In this document: one piece after another, positions 1-8,918 of the stretch | How the letters are laid out: each line of letters begins with the position of its first letter | Numbering within the stretch: the first letter of the stretch is position 1 | DNA from: Pontibacterium granulatum | GTDB lineage: Bacteria; Pseudomonadota; Gammaproteobacteria; Pseudomonadales; Balneatricaceae | NCBI RefSeq assembly: GCF_029961155.1 | Contig: NZ_JASBRH010000010.1 | Location: forward strand, 62,001-126,000 | Reading direction: 5' to 3' | DNA length: 64,000 nucleotides | Notes under the pieces: generated by a model | Database searches by the model: none | What the model was told of the DNA's origin: nothing | Seen by the model: only the letters and a program-made list of their open reading frames with translations | Translations under genes and position numbers: made by a program

Positions 1-506
1 GTTTCCATTGCCTGCTGCAGGACTTCCGGGTTGGTCAACGCGAAGTTGGTAGGGGACATCGCGTCGATGTACTGCTGCGTGTAGAACTCCAGCTGTTTCT
101 GCTGGCTGTTATCCAGATTGGCGTTGGAAGCCATTTCATTCAGCAGATTGGAAGTCAGCAGGTAGGACTGTTTGATGTAGTCAAAAACAGGATTCTGAGA
201 CCACTCATCAGCCTGGAAGCGGCGGTCGCCACGGGCAGGTTCTGCGACTGGATTCTGAGCAGCGCTGCCAGAAAGCAGATTCTTCCACAGGTTCATCTGG
301 CTGGTCTGGTACTCGGTGATTGCGCGTACCCAAACGGAAGGGTCTTCCCAGGAGCGGGTTGCCAGGTCCGTCCAGGACTTGGTGAAGGAACTCATGATGT
401 CGTCGCCGCCGGTAGCGGAGAACATTTCCAGAACCTTCTGCGTCTCCTTGTTAACGTAGTCGATAAACTCTTGCGGGTTGGAGAGCATGCTGCTTTTGTT
501 TTCCAT
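1..506 (-). CDS. phaC: Class I poly(3-hydroxyalkanoate) synthase PhaC, N-terminal part (runs off the window)
   Basis: Polymerises (R)-3-hydroxyacyl-CoA into PHA on the surface of cytoplasmic granules. Only the first 168 codons lie in the window; the catalytic lipase box is outside. The visible part has the typical class I N-terminal pattern: a helical lead-in, then DRRFQADEWSQNP followed by FDYIKQSYLL, which marks the start of the conserved PhaC_N domain of class I/II enzymes. The start is the ATG at 506, preceded by an AAAAAGG ribosome site. The following PSPTNF-type stretch (here SPTNFALTNPEVL) is also a family hallmark. It is separate from the class III synthase encoded at 30341-32401, so the strain carries two different PHA polymerases. 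Class call is confident; activity cannot be judged from this fragment. Confidence 0.9.
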   Translation of the reverse strand, partial: MENKSSMLSNPQEFIDYVNKETQKVLEMFSATGGDDIMSSFTKSWTDLATRSWEDPSVWVRAITEYQTSQMNLWKNLLSGSAAQNPVAEPARGDRRFQADEWSQNPVFDYIKQSYLLTSNLLNEMASNANLDNSQQKQLEFYTQQYIDAMSPTNFALTNPEVLQQAME

Positions 507-652
507 AAATACGCCTTTTTTAGTGCCTATCCGCCTCTCTGTAGCGCGGTACACAACAGATAGAACTGATGGACTTAGTCCACGTCATTCCCGAGACAGA
601 GCTGGAAAGAAATTAACCCGTTACTACATGGGTGACGCCATTCAGTGCTGAA

Positions 653-2164
653 TCAGCGCTGGCCAGATCCATCTATCGAATGACGTTCCTCAATCATGTC
701 ATCGATATATTGCAGTATTTTGTAACTTTCTTCTTCTGCATTGCGCATGGCATCAACGATCTTTTCGCGAATTTCGGTGTGTTTCTGCCAATTTTCGTCG
801 CGTAAAGATACAGCCTGCTGTACTGCATGGTGCACTGCCGCATGAGGAAGTTCAAGTGCATTGTAACTAGACGTATGTCGAAACTGCTCTTGTCCAAGGC
901 CCTCGTAATACCATTGGCCAAGACGACATTCGGTATGTGGCGTGGAAATCGCGGTGATTTCCTGGTCGCGATTTTCACGGGTATCAAGCGCCAGATAGCC
1001 GTTCTGCTTGAAGATCACATGATCGGCTTTGGCCAGTGAGCCGAAAGTCCGATCCTTGGCGTAAGAGACGTAACGTTTTGTATCTTCAGCAGAAGTGGCG
1101 ATCTCATTGAACTGCTGGCGGAAATCCTCAATCTGCCCCGTTACCTGAGTGGCTGCCTGGGTGGACGATTCGGATTGTTCAACCATTTCCTGCACACGCT
1201 GGCTGAAGCTTTCGATCGTATGTGTAACGTCGATCGCGGCTTCCTTGGTACGGTTGGAAAGCGCTTTCACTTCATCAGCTACTACGGCAAAACCGCGGCC
1301 CTGTTCACCGGCGCGTGCGGCTTCTATCGCCGCGTTGAGTGCCAGCAGACTGGTTTGGTCGGCGATATCGGTGATGATAGAGAGAGACTGGGTTACGCGC
1401 TGGCTGTCCTCTTCCAGTTGGTGGCTCACCTCGCTGACCGACTGGATGTTGTGCATGATCCCTTTTAGGGAGGTTGCCATACCATCAACTGCGCCTTGGC
1501 TGCCCACCGCCACTTCACCGTTTCTGTACGCGATGTCTTCGACCTGTGCCATCTCGTCAGAGATTTTAACCAGGTCATCCTGGGTCAGTTTCAGGTTTTT
1601 GATCAGGTGCTGGGTGTTCAGGTTGTGGAGTTCAGAGTGCAAGGCGTTGGCTGCAAGGAACTCCTGGCCTGCCTGCATTCTAGCAAGTGATTCATTAATT
1701 CGGATGAGGGACTGACGTAGCTGTCCGGGTAGACCTTTGTACAGCGCCAGACGGTCGTAGTTGCCCTCTGAAACGTGCTTGAAGCAGGAATCCACTTCGC
1801 GCAGGTAGGATTCCACCCGATCTAGCAGATCGTTAAGCTCCCAAGCCACCATGCCGACTTCGCCAAGGCCAGCCATACGGGTGATGCGTCCGCTGAGGTT
1901 TCCTTTGTTGGCATCTTTCAGTGTGGAAAAGATACGTTCCAGGCCATCCACTGCGTGGTTTTGGCTGATGTATGCATAGGTGCCCAGGCCGATGGCAAAT
2001 CCCATGGGTACAATCTGCCACCATTGAAAGCCAGAGGTGAATGTAACAGCCAGTAAGGTGCATAGCGTCAGCAACGGGATCGTGACGGCGATAATGCGGT
2101 TGCGGGTACGCAGCATCGGAATACCCTGACTGGTGCCGTTCTGATAATTCTTATGTTTGTTCAT
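653..2164 (-). CDS. Methyl-accepting chemotaxis protein with C-terminal CZB domain, CetA-like partner of the upstream PAS protein
   Basis: Chemoreceptor of 503 residues that signals to CheA/CheW. It has a membrane hairpin only (about residues 23-43 and 48-67, with a loop of a few residues), so there is no periplasmic ligand domain. A HAMP-like/helical region follows. The conserved signalling tip lies at about 263-305 ([20 protein letters not shown]). The C-terminus is a chemoreceptor zinc-binding (CZB) domain, with likely zinc ligands H382, C413 (in CRLGQWYY), H441 and H445. The gene lies 11 bp downstream of an Aer-type PAS gene. This arrangement, a PAS-only protein plus a membrane transducer without its own sensor, matches the bipartite CetA/CetB energy-taxis receptor of Campylobacter; that assignment is inference. 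The CZB domain could add sensing of zinc or oxidants. Confidence 0.88.
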   Translation of the reverse strand: MNKHKNYQNGTSQGIPMLRTRNRIIAVTIPLLTLCTLLAVTFTSGFQWWQIVPMGFAIGLGTYAYISQNHAVDGLERIFSTLKDANKGNLSGRITRMAGLGEVGMVAWELNDLLDRVESYLREVDSCFKHVSEGNYDRLALYKGLPGQLRQSLIRINESLARMQAGQEFLAANALHSELHNLNTQHLIKNLKLTQDDLVKISDEMAQVEDIAYRNGEVAVGSQGAVDGMATSLKGIMHNIQSVSEVSHQLEEDSQRVTQSLSIITDIADQTSLLALNAAIEAARAGEQGRGFAVVADEVKALSNRTKEAAIDVTHTIESFSQRVQEMVEQSESSTQAATQVTGQIEDFRQQFNEIATSAEDTKRYVSYAKDRTFGSLAKADHVIFKQNGYLALDTRENRDQEITAISTPHTECRLGQWYYEGLGQEQFRHTSSYNALELPHAAVHHAVQQAVSLRDENWQKHTEIREKIVDAMRNAEEESYKILQYIDDMIEERHSIDGSGQR

Positions 2165-2175
2165 AGATGCAGTGC

Positions 2176-2700
2176 TTATTTGTCCAGACTCATGACCAGG
2201 TCGTTGTACGAGGTGCCCAAGGATTCCAGTTTCTCTTGCAGCAGGCGAATTGACGCATCGGGGGCGTCTTTGGGTCCGACCTGCTTTTCCAGGGCTAGCA
2301 TCTCCTGATAAATGGGAGCGATAGCCGCGATGGCTGCATCACTGGGTTTGCGGCGTACCGAGTAATAACCTACGATTTTGCCATTTGAATCGTAGTCTGG
2401 AGTGACGTTGGCGAAGACCCAGTAGTAGGCGCCGCTTTTACACATGTTTTTTACGTAACCGAAAAACTCCTCTCCATCCTGCAGGGTTTGCCAGAGAAAG
2501 CGGAAAACGCCTCGGGGCATATCGGGGTGACGTACGATGTTGTGCTGGGTGCCAAGCAGTTCTGCTTCGCTGTAACCTGCTATATGCATAAAAACGCGGT
2601 TACAGTAGGTGATGATGCCTTTAGTGTCTGTTTTGCTGACGATGAACTCGTCCTCGCCCAGACGAATCTCCCGTTCTATCGGCGTAATACTCGGTTTCAT
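2176..2700 (-). CDS. Aer-type PAS domain protein, CetB-like energy sensor
   Basis: Protein of 174 residues with one PAS domain at about 15-125. It matches the FAD-binding PAS of the aerotaxis receptor Aer: NIVRHPDMP, then an LW-x-TL-x-GE segment, then [15 protein letters not shown] and [10 protein letters not shown]. No membrane segment or signalling domain follows, only a helical C-terminal tail that could dock on a partner. The ATG at 2700 is chosen because GGAAGG lies seven bases upstream; an in-frame ATG at 2727 has no such site. The stop is 11 bp before the chemoreceptor gene, so the two are probably co-transcribed and work as a two-protein redox/energy-taxis receptor (inference from architecture). 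FAD as cofactor is likely from family knowledge but not proven by sequence. Confidence 0.85.
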   Translation of the reverse strand: MKPSITPIEREIRLGEDEFIVSKTDTKGIITYCNRVFMHIAGYSEAELLGTQHNIVRHPDMPRGVFRFLWQTLQDGEEFFGYVKNMCKSGAYYWVFANVTPDYDSNGKIVGYYSVRRKPSDAAIAAIAPIYQEMLALEKQVGPKDAPDASIRLLQEKLESLGTSYNDLVMSLDK

Positions 2701-3039
2701 GTTTTCCTTCCGCTCAACCGTTTGCACGGCTACTTTTCTGGCTTCGGAGCCAACCTTTCACGAATTGTAAGCGTTATCGTGGGGGTTTTGTATCCTGTAG
2801 GCTCGTACGTGTCGGGCTTAGTCAGGTTTTGCCATTGGAGGGAATGGCGTGTTCTATGCCAAAGTGGCACGGTATTCGACACGGTTTAGGGCGTCGTTGG
2901 TGTTTTGTTGGCGACGAGTGATGGTGAAACTTGATCGTTGTTTAAGTCATTCCCTGAGGATCAGGGCTGGTTAATCTAGCCTAAAGTCCTTAGGATCATC
3001 GCTTATTATGTTTTCTCGGCGTTGGGACGGAATTTATTG
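2701..3039. other. Divergent intergenic region between the PAS gene and the glutaredoxin-like gene
   Basis: About 340 bases without a gene. It holds the promoters for both neighbours. On the minus strand there is a sigma-28-like candidate (listed separately at 2908-2934). Short inverted repeats are visible: GCCATT...AATGGC near 2833-2850 and TGCCA-AAG-TGGCA near 2858-2870. I see no ORF with coding character and no clear terminator. Confidence 0.5.
2908..2934 (-). promoter_or_regulatory. Candidate sigma-28 (FliA) promoter for the PAS-chemoreceptor pair
   Basis: On the minus strand TCAAGTTT (7 of 8 to TAAAGTTT) is followed after exactly 11 bases by GTCGCCAA (5 of 8 to GCCGATAA). Flagellar sigma factor control is usual for chemoreceptor genes. 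The site would give a 5' leader of about 200 bases before the ATG at 2700, which is long, and the -10 match is only moderate. Confidence 0.35.
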
Positions 3040-3297
3040 ATGAGAGAGATGTTGTTGATGAGCACTCTGGGTTGTCACCTGTGTGACGTGGCAGCCGAGA
3101 TTCTGGTTCAACATATGGACCCAAGCCGTTTTGTGGTGGATGTTGTTGATATTGCAGAAGATGATCGCTTGGTAGATCAGTATGGTGTTCGTATCCCTGT
3201 ACTGGTGGATGAAGCGTCCGGTAAAGAGCTGGGGTGGCCATTTGATGAGAATCAGCTACGGGCGTTTCTGGCATCCCTGCCCGCTGATGCCGGGTAG
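3040..3297 (+). CDS. Glutaredoxin-like family protein (DUF836/YruB-type)
   Basis: Small thioredoxin-fold protein of 85 residues. The start of the fold carries a CxxC motif, CHLC, in the strand-turn STLGCHLCDVA. IPVLVD with its cis-proline position follows about 45 residues later, as in glutaredoxins. Family members are short cytosolic thiol-disulfide proteins of poorly known role. The ATG at 3040 is chosen because a GACGGA site lies upstream; a TTG at 3022 would extend it by six residues. It reads toward tatD, which is on the other strand. Confidence 0.8.
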   Translation: MREMLLMSTLGCHLCDVAAEILVQHMDPSRFVVDVVDIAEDDRLVDQYGVRIPVLVDEASGKELGWPFDENQLRAFLASLPADAG

Positions 3298-3318
3298 GGG
3301 GCTGTGCCTTGGGCTGGC

Positions 3319-4110
3319 TTAAATACCAAAAAAGCGTCGTGTATTTTGCAGGGTCTCTTTGCTCAGTTGCTCAACCGGTTTGTTAACCAGTGATGCAACT
3401 TTCTGGGCGATATGCGGCAGATGCAGCGGTTCGTTCCGGCGGGACTTAGGTTTTGGTTTGAGGTCGCGTGGGAGCAAATAGGGAGCATCCGTTTCCAGCA
3501 TCAGGCGATCTGCGGGGATGTCCTTCAGCAACGGGTGGAGGTGGCTGCCGCGGCGCTCATCGCAGACCCAGCCCGTTATGCCAATGTGCAGGTCGAGGTC
3601 CAGATAACCGTACAGTGCTTCCTTTTCGCCGGTAAAGCAGTGGGCGACCGCATTTGAGATCTGATCCCTGTAGCTCTTAAGCATCTCGACCTGCGTTTTG
3701 AATGCATCACGCTCATGCAGAAAGAGTGGTAAGCCACATTCTGCTGCCAGTTCCAGTTGAATCTCAAACGCTTTGATCTGCTGTTCCGGTGTCGAGAAGT
3801 TGCGGTTGAAATCCAGGCCGGTTTCACCAACGGCTACCACTGAGGGGTCTTTGTAGAGGTCACGCAGGACTTTCTCTGTCTCCAGGGTGAATTCGCTGGC
3901 ATAGTGCGGGTGTACACCGGCGGTGCAACGCAATACTTCAGGATATTTCGAGCACAGTGCTACCGCTTGTTCGCTCTCATCCGCTGTCGTGCCGGTCACG
4001 ACCATCTGTGTTACGCCGTTTTCGATGGCGCGCTCCAGTACCTCTTCCAGGTCTTTGTTAAACGCTGAATCGGTCAGATTAACACCGATATCGATCCACT
4101 GTTGAGACAT
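3319..4110 (-). CDS. tatD: TatD family metal-dependent DNase
   Basis: TIM-barrel hydrolase of 263 residues, close to the usual 260. The opening IDIGVNLTDSAF is that of TatD proper rather than YcfH/YjjV. Metal ligands expected for the family are visible: GVHPH, GETGLDF, LHERDAF, AHCFTG and ETDAPYLLPRD. Family members are 3'-5' exonucleases/DNases implicated in DNA repair and oxidative damage; despite the name, TatD is not needed for Tat export. The ATG at 4110 has GCGGAA nine bases upstream, whereas the in-frame GTG two codons earlier sits too close to that site. It probably follows the lytic transglycosylase gene on the same strand, about 90 bp downstream of its stop. Confidence 0.93.
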   Translation of the reverse strand: MSQQWIDIGVNLTDSAFNKDLEEVLERAIENGVTQMVVTGTTADESEQAVALCSKYPEVLRCTAGVHPHYASEFTLETEKVLRDLYKDPSVVAVGETGLDFNRNFSTPEQQIKAFEIQLELAAECGLPLFLHERDAFKTQVEMLKSYRDQISNAVAHCFTGEKEALYGYLDLDLHIGITGWVCDERRGSHLHPLLKDIPADRLMLETDAPYLLPRDLKPKPKSRRNEPLHLPHIAQKVASLVNKPVEQLSKETLQNTRRFFGI

Positions 4111-4201
4111 AACCACCGTTCCGCAGGAAATAAAAACCGGCTGGATTATACGGAAGCCAGCTTGGGCTGGCTATCCGTATAGAATTGCAGGGTTTGCCTG
4201 C

Positions 4202-6154
4202 TTAGAGGGCGTTGGAATCGCCAGTTTTGGCGTTAAGCGCGAGCAGTTTTTCCTCTTGATCGCTTAACAGATTGCCACTGTGACCAGACATCCGGTCATA
4301 GATAACGCGGAACGCCAGCACGTTTTGCACGTAGCGACGGGTTTCCTTAAACGGAATTGTCTCAATCCAGATATCCAGTGGTAAATGGCCACGGTCATCC
4401 AGCCATTTCTTAACGCGGTGTGGGCCTGCATTGTAGGCTGCGGTTGCGTATGCCTTGTTATTGTCGAACAGGTTGTACATCTCGCCGAGGTAGGCGGTGC
4501 CCAAAGCGATGTTGGTTTGTGGCTGAGTGAGCTGGCTCAGGCGTTTGTACGGAATCTTGTGCTTCCTGGCGGTACGTTTAGCGGTAGTTGGCATCAGTTG
4601 CATCAGGCCGCGGGCGCCGGCATGGGACTTGGCGTTTTTGAGAAATGCGCTCTCCTGGCGGGCAATTGCCAGTGGCCAGGTCAGATCAATTTTGCGTAGG
4701 CGCGCGTTTTTCTCGAACAGCTGCTTATGCGGTGACGGGAAGCGGATGCTTAACTCGTCCCATTGGTGGGTTGATATGGCCGCATTGATTGCTCGGTTGT
4801 GCCAGCCCCAGCTGAGTGCGAGGTAACCAGCCATCAGTTTCTGGTCTTTGCTAAGACTTTTTTCAACACGCCTCCATTCACGGTTTGCGTCCGTAATCAT
4901 GTTCATTTGATGCAGTTCGCGTGCGCGAATCAGGCCTGGAATCGACTCCAATTTTCCCATTACCGGTTTCTGAAGTGGTATTGATTGCTTATTCAGTGCG
5001 AATGGCTGGTTATTCAGCTCTGCGGCCAGAAAACCATAGAAACTGCGTTCCTGAGAAACTGCGGCTAGTTTTTTGTTCGCGGGCACGCTCTTATCAAGCT
5101 GGCTTTCAGCGATCGCTTTCCAGTACATCCATCGATCGTTTTTCTGCTCTTCTGGGGGGAGCTTGCTGATCGTATGAGATACGTCCTTCCAATCCTGGTT
5201 ACTCAACGCAACCCGTATACGCCACTCCGTGAGATCTTTGATCTGATAATCAGGATCGAGCTTTGCAATCAGCGCGGTAGCCTTTGCGTCATAGTTGGTG
5301 GCGAGGCGCAAGCCAAGGGTGCGGTCCAAGCCCCTGCGGTAGCTTTGTTCAGCTTTACTCAGCTTCTCACGTTGTTTGAGCCATGAGGTGGTCGCCGCAA
5401 CACGGTCTTTGAGCGACCATCGCTTGTAGGCATAAGTGAGTGCGATTGCCCGGGCATTTCCGGTGATCAGCTTTTTGCTGAGTTTTTCTATTTGTGAAGG
5501 ATCCTTGCTGATTTTCCAGAAAACAGCAGTCTGAGCCTTGTGTGCTTTATTGGTAATCGAGCGCTCAATGAAGCGAGCCAGGCGGATATTGCCTTTTTCG
5601 GTTGCCAGCCAAAAACGTTTTAGAGCCAACGACGATGTTGGTTTCCCGATCTTTTTCCAGGCTGCAAAGAGTGGATCACAGGCATCATGCTGAGAGTGTG
5701 GCACCAGCCACAAAGACTCGGCTGCTGTTAGTGCCTGTTTTTCAGCGCCACTGTTGAGGCGGGCCACTTGTAAGCGGCAGCTATATAGGTCGTTTTGTAC
5801 CGGATGGTGCTTGTATGCGGTTCGGTAATCTTCCCAACGCTTGTTTTTAAAGAGATACGATAGCCATGCGCGATTGAGCTGCCACGGAAGGGGGGTGTCG
5901 GCATAGCGGTTAATGAAGCTGTTAACCTGTGCTTGATTGGTGTTGCTAAGGTTTTTCTTGGTGAGTTCAAATTCCAGATACGGGTAGAGTGCGTACTCCT
6001 GTAGGGCGTCGGGCGCTTTCTGCAAAGCGGTGAGTTCGCCGCGTTTGACAAGTTCGTAACTGGTTTTGAACTGCACACGCTGTTGGTCAAGAGTCGTCGC
6101 CTGGCTGAATGGAGCGGTAATGGCCAGGGCTAGGCAAAGCGCAAAGCGTCGCAT
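4202..6154 (-). CDS. slt: Soluble lytic murein transglycosylase
   Basis: Periplasmic enzyme of 650 residues that cleaves the MurNAc-GlcNAc bond of peptidoglycan with 1,6-anhydro ring formation. A Sec signal peptide (MRRFALCLALAITAPFSQA) is followed by a long alpha-superhelical U/L domain and a C-terminal goose-type lysozyme domain at about 485-610. The catalytic glutamate is E501 in ARQESAF, followed by GARGLMQLMPTTA and the AYNAGPHRVKKWL motif. Length agrees with Slt70 plus signal. The ATG at 6154 is preferred because AAAAGGA lies at proper distance; the in-frame ATG at 6163 overlaps that site. Confidence 0.93.
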   Translation of the reverse strand: MRRFALCLALAITAPFSQATTLDQQRVQFKTSYELVKRGELTALQKAPDALQEYALYPYLEFELTKKNLSNTNQAQVNSFINRYADTPLPWQLNRAWLSYLFKNKRWEDYRTAYKHHPVQNDLYSCRLQVARLNSGAEKQALTAAESLWLVPHSQHDACDPLFAAWKKIGKPTSSLALKRFWLATEKGNIRLARFIERSITNKAHKAQTAVFWKISKDPSQIEKLSKKLITGNARAIALTYAYKRWSLKDRVAATTSWLKQREKLSKAEQSYRRGLDRTLGLRLATNYDAKATALIAKLDPDYQIKDLTEWRIRVALSNQDWKDVSHTISKLPPEEQKNDRWMYWKAIAESQLDKSVPANKKLAAVSQERSFYGFLAAELNNQPFALNKQSIPLQKPVMGKLESIPGLIRARELHQMNMITDANREWRRVEKSLSKDQKLMAGYLALSWGWHNRAINAAISTHQWDELSIRFPSPHKQLFEKNARLRKIDLTWPLAIARQESAFLKNAKSHAGARGLMQLMPTTAKRTARKHKIPYKRLSQLTQPQTNIALGTAYLGEMYNLFDNNKAYATAAYNAGPHRVKKWLDDRGHLPLDIWIETIPFKETRRYVQNVLAFRVIYDRMSGHSGNLLSDQEEKLLALNAKTGDSNAL

Positions 6155-6428
6155 AGAGGGCATCCTTTTGCTGCATCATTGCTGCATCGTGTTCCGCATT
6201 ACTCATGAGTATAACCATATCCGGCAACATTGCGGCCTATCCCGGAACTCGTTGAGGCTTGATAAGGATCTTAGTATCCCCTCAGCCAGGTAAGTTCAAA
6301 AAGCGATGGGCCGAGGTTATACGTATTTATACGGCAGGAGAGCGCGGGAATTAAATGGTTTTTGCCCTTGATGAGTGTTTTTCAAGTAGAATATGCGCTC
6401 CCAAATTGTGGTTGCACCCGAGAGTACT

Positions 6429-8327
6429 ATGCCCCTAATTCGTCTAGACAAAGTTTCTGTAGCATTTGGCGCTAAGCCATTGATGGATCATTTGGACTTC
6501 CAGATCGATCCGGGTGAGCGCGTGGCGCTGGTCGGACTGAACGGTGCCGGCAAGTCTACCCTGCTGAAAGTGATAGGTAGCAAGCAGGCAACGGACAGCG
6601 GCGAATTCTGGTGTGATCCGGCCTGTCGTATTGCGGAACTGCCGCAGGCGATGCCCGCCGCAGATGAGCGCAGCGTACGTGAAGTGGTGAGTGAAGGTTT
6701 AGCGGACATCGTAGCGCTGCGTGAAGCCTACGATGAGTTGGCTGCCAAGGCCGATGGCGTAGACCTTTCTGAACTGGAGCAGCTGCAGCATAAAATTGAA
6801 GCGCTTGACGGTTGGCATCTGGAACAGCGCGTACAGAAAATTTTGGATCGCCTGAACCTGCCGGGCGACAAGCTGATGTCCCAATTGTCAGGGGGCTGGC
6901 GCCGTCGTGCAGCGTTGGGGGCTGCGTTGGTACAGGAGCCGCAGTTGCTGTTGCTGGACGAGCCAACCAACCATCTGGATATCGAAACCATCGAGTGGCT
7001 GGAGCAGCAGTTGCTGAGCTTTAACGGTGGCTTGCTGTTTATTTCGCATGACCGTGCACTGGTCGAAAAACTGGCCACCCGCATTGTAGAGCTGGACCGT
7101 GGCATTCTGACCTCCTTCCCGGGGTCTTACACCACCTATCTTGAGCAGAAAGAGAAACTGTTGGAAGAGGAAGAGCGTAACAATGCGCTGTTCGACAAGC
7201 GTCTGGCCCAGGAAGAAGCCTGGATTCGCCAGGGTATCAAGGCACGCCGTACCCGTAACGAAGGCCGTGTACGTGCGCTGAAGGCGATGCGTAACGACCG
7301 CGCAGATCGCCGCAATCGTCAGGGTAAAGCCAAATTCAATATGGAAGAGGCGCAGAAGAGCGGTAAGCTCGTAGCCGAGCTGACTATGGTGTCTCATTCT
7401 TACGATGGTCGCAGTCTCATTTCCAATCTGGATTTCCTGCTACAGCGTGGCGACCGCGTTGGCCTGATCGGGCCGAACGGTGCCGGTAAGAGTACGCTGC
7501 TGAATATCATTCTGGGTAAGCTCACCCCGGAACGTGGAGAGGTCCGCGTAGGTACAAACCTGAAAGTTGCTTACTTCGATCAGCTGCGCAGCCAGTTGGA
7601 TATGGAGAAGAGCATTATCGATAACATTGCCCAGGGGCGTGAAAGCATCGAGCTGAATGGCCGTAAACGCCATGTAATTAGCTACCTAAGTGATTTCCTG
7701 TTCTCGCCAGAGCGTTCCCGTACACCGGTGAAGGCATTGTCAGGAGGGGAGTGTAACCGTGTCATGTTGGCGAAACTGTTTAGCCAACCAGCCAATATCC
7801 TGGTGCTCGACGAACCAACCAACGACCTGGATATTGAAACCCTGGAACTGCTGGAAGAGATTCTGCTGGATTTCGACGGTACCGTATTGTTGGTGAGCCA
7901 CGACCGCTCATTCCTCGACAACGTAGTGACCAGTACCCTTGCGTTTGAGGGCAACGGTCGGGTACGTGAATACGTGGGTGGATACAACGATTGGTTGCGT
8001 CAGCGCCCGGAACCGGTTGCAGAGGTTAAACCTAAATCCCAGCCGAAAGCTGTAGAGAAGCCTAAAGCGGTAGAGGCGGCACCCAAAACCAAGAAAAAGC
8101 TGAGCTACAAGCTGCAGCGTGAGCTAGATAGTCTGCCGGAACTGCTGGAAGCGGCGGAAACCGCCCTGGCCGCACTGCAGGAAGAAACGGCAGCGCCTGA
8201 TTTTTACCAGAAGGATCACCAGCTGGTATCCGACAAGCTTGCGGAGCTGCAGGCCCAGGAAGAGAAAGTGGAATCTCTCATGGAGCGCTGGGTGGAGCTT
8301 GAGGCGATGCAGGACGCCGACGGCTAA
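6429..8327 (+). CDS. uup: ABC-F family ATPase Uup
   Basis: Cytosolic protein of 632 residues with two fused ATPase domains and no membrane part. The first Walker A is GLNGAGKST near residue 36 and its signature is LSGGW. The second Walker A is GPNGAGKST near 350 and its signature is LSGGE. Each half has LLLDEPTNHLD- or LVLDEPTNDLD-type Walker B. After a linker rich in K, P and A, a C-terminal coiled coil (KKLSYKLQRELDSLPELLEA onward) identifies Uup rather than EttA or YheS. Uup acts on ribosomes or branched DNA intermediates, with effects on transposon excision. The start is ATG 6429 (MPLIRLDKVSVAFG); the longer in-frame start at 6393 lacks a ribosome site. A strong terminator follows at once. 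Confidence 0.93.
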   Translation: MPLIRLDKVSVAFGAKPLMDHLDFQIDPGERVALVGLNGAGKSTLLKVIGSKQATDSGEFWCDPACRIAELPQAMPAADERSVREVVSEGLADIVALREAYDELAAKADGVDLSELEQLQHKIEALDGWHLEQRVQKILDRLNLPGDKLMSQLSGGWRRRAALGAALVQEPQLLLLDEPTNHLDIETIEWLEQQLLSFNGGLLFISHDRALVEKLATRIVELDRGILTSFPGSYTTYLEQKEKLLEEEERNNALFDKRLAQEEAWIRQGIKARRTRNEGRVRALKAMRNDRADRRNRQGKAKFNMEEAQKSGKLVAELTMVSHSYDGRSLISNLDFLLQRGDRVGLIGPNGAGKSTLLNIILGKLTPERGEVRVGTNLKVAYFDQLRSQLDMEKSIIDNIAQGRESIELNGRKRHVISYLSDFLFSPERSRTPVKALSGGECNRVMLAKLFSQPANILVLDEPTNDLDIETLELLEEILLDFDGTVLLVSHDRSFLDNVVTSTLAFEGNGRVREYVGGYNDWLRQRPEPVAEVKPKSQPKAVEKPKAVEAAPKTKKKLSYKLQRELDSLPELLEAAETALAALQEETAAPDFYQKDHQLVSDKLAELQAQEEKVESLMERWVELEAMQDADG

Positions 8328-8331
8328 GTAC

Positions 8332-8361
8332 AAAAGGGGCAGTCGAAAGACTGCCTCTTTT
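8332..8361. terminator. Bidirectional Rho-independent terminator between uup and the UspA gene
   Basis: AAAAGGGGCAGTC, loop GAAA, then GACTGCCTCTTTT: a 13-pair stem with one G-T wobble, flanked by A and T tracts on both sides. It sits between two converging genes and can serve both. Confidence 0.9.
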
Positions 8362-8381
8362 GTATCTGTCAGATTGTTGCT

Positions 8382-8822
8382 TTACTTTTCTTCGTGCACG
8401 CGCACAGCCAGTACATCGCAGGTCGCACCGTGAAGTACGCTGTTGGCAGTGGAACCCAGCAAAAGCGCTAAACCATGACGGCCATGGCTGCCGACAACGA
8501 TGAGATCAATTGCTTTTTCCTTAGCCAGTCGGTGGATTTCGGTTTCGGTATGACCAGTAATTACCATCTGTTCTTTGACTGGGTAGCCTATCTTTTCAGC
8601 GTATTTATTCAGGCGGCTGTGTGCATGTTCATCCAGCTGCTCCTGAATGGTGGTCAGGTCCATCGGTACGTCGCCACCATAGGCAAAACTGAGGGGTTCA
8701 ATCACATGGAGCAGGTACAGCTCAGCTGAGTTTGCGGAAGCGATCTCCCGGGCTTTATTGATTAATTGATCGCATTCGGCGGAGAGGTCTAGGGCTAGGA
8801 GAATTTTTCCGTACAGGCTCAT
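8382..8822 (-). CDS. Universal stress protein, UspA family
   Basis: Single-domain Usp of 146 residues, the normal length. The nucleotide-binding motif is present near the C-terminus: GSHGRHGLALLLGSTANSVL fits G-2x-G-9x-G-S/T, so it is an ATP-binding type. The N-terminal strand KILLALDLS carries the conserved Asp. Family proteins are cytosolic, induced by starvation, stationary phase and other stresses. The ATG at 8822 has AGAAGGA upstream. It is monocistronic, ending at the shared terminator with uup. Confidence 0.92.
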   Translation of the reverse strand: MSLYGKILLALDLSAECDQLINKAREIASANSAELYLLHVIEPLSFAYGGDVPMDLTTIQEQLDEHAHSRLNKYAEKIGYPVKEQMVITGHTETEIHRLAKEKAIDLIVVGSHGRHGLALLLGSTANSVLHGATCDVLAVRVHEEK

Positions 8823-8918
8823 ATCGCATTCCTTCTGTTTGACTCACTTAGAGAGTAGCATAGGGAGCCGCCGCCGGCGTGGCGAGGCTTTGATCACCAT
8901 CAACATCGGAGAGTTTAT

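Noticed and set aside
2868-2885. TGGCACG resembling a sigma-54 -24 element
   Set aside because: The -12 position reads TCGAC instead of TTGC(A/T), so the essential GC is missing.
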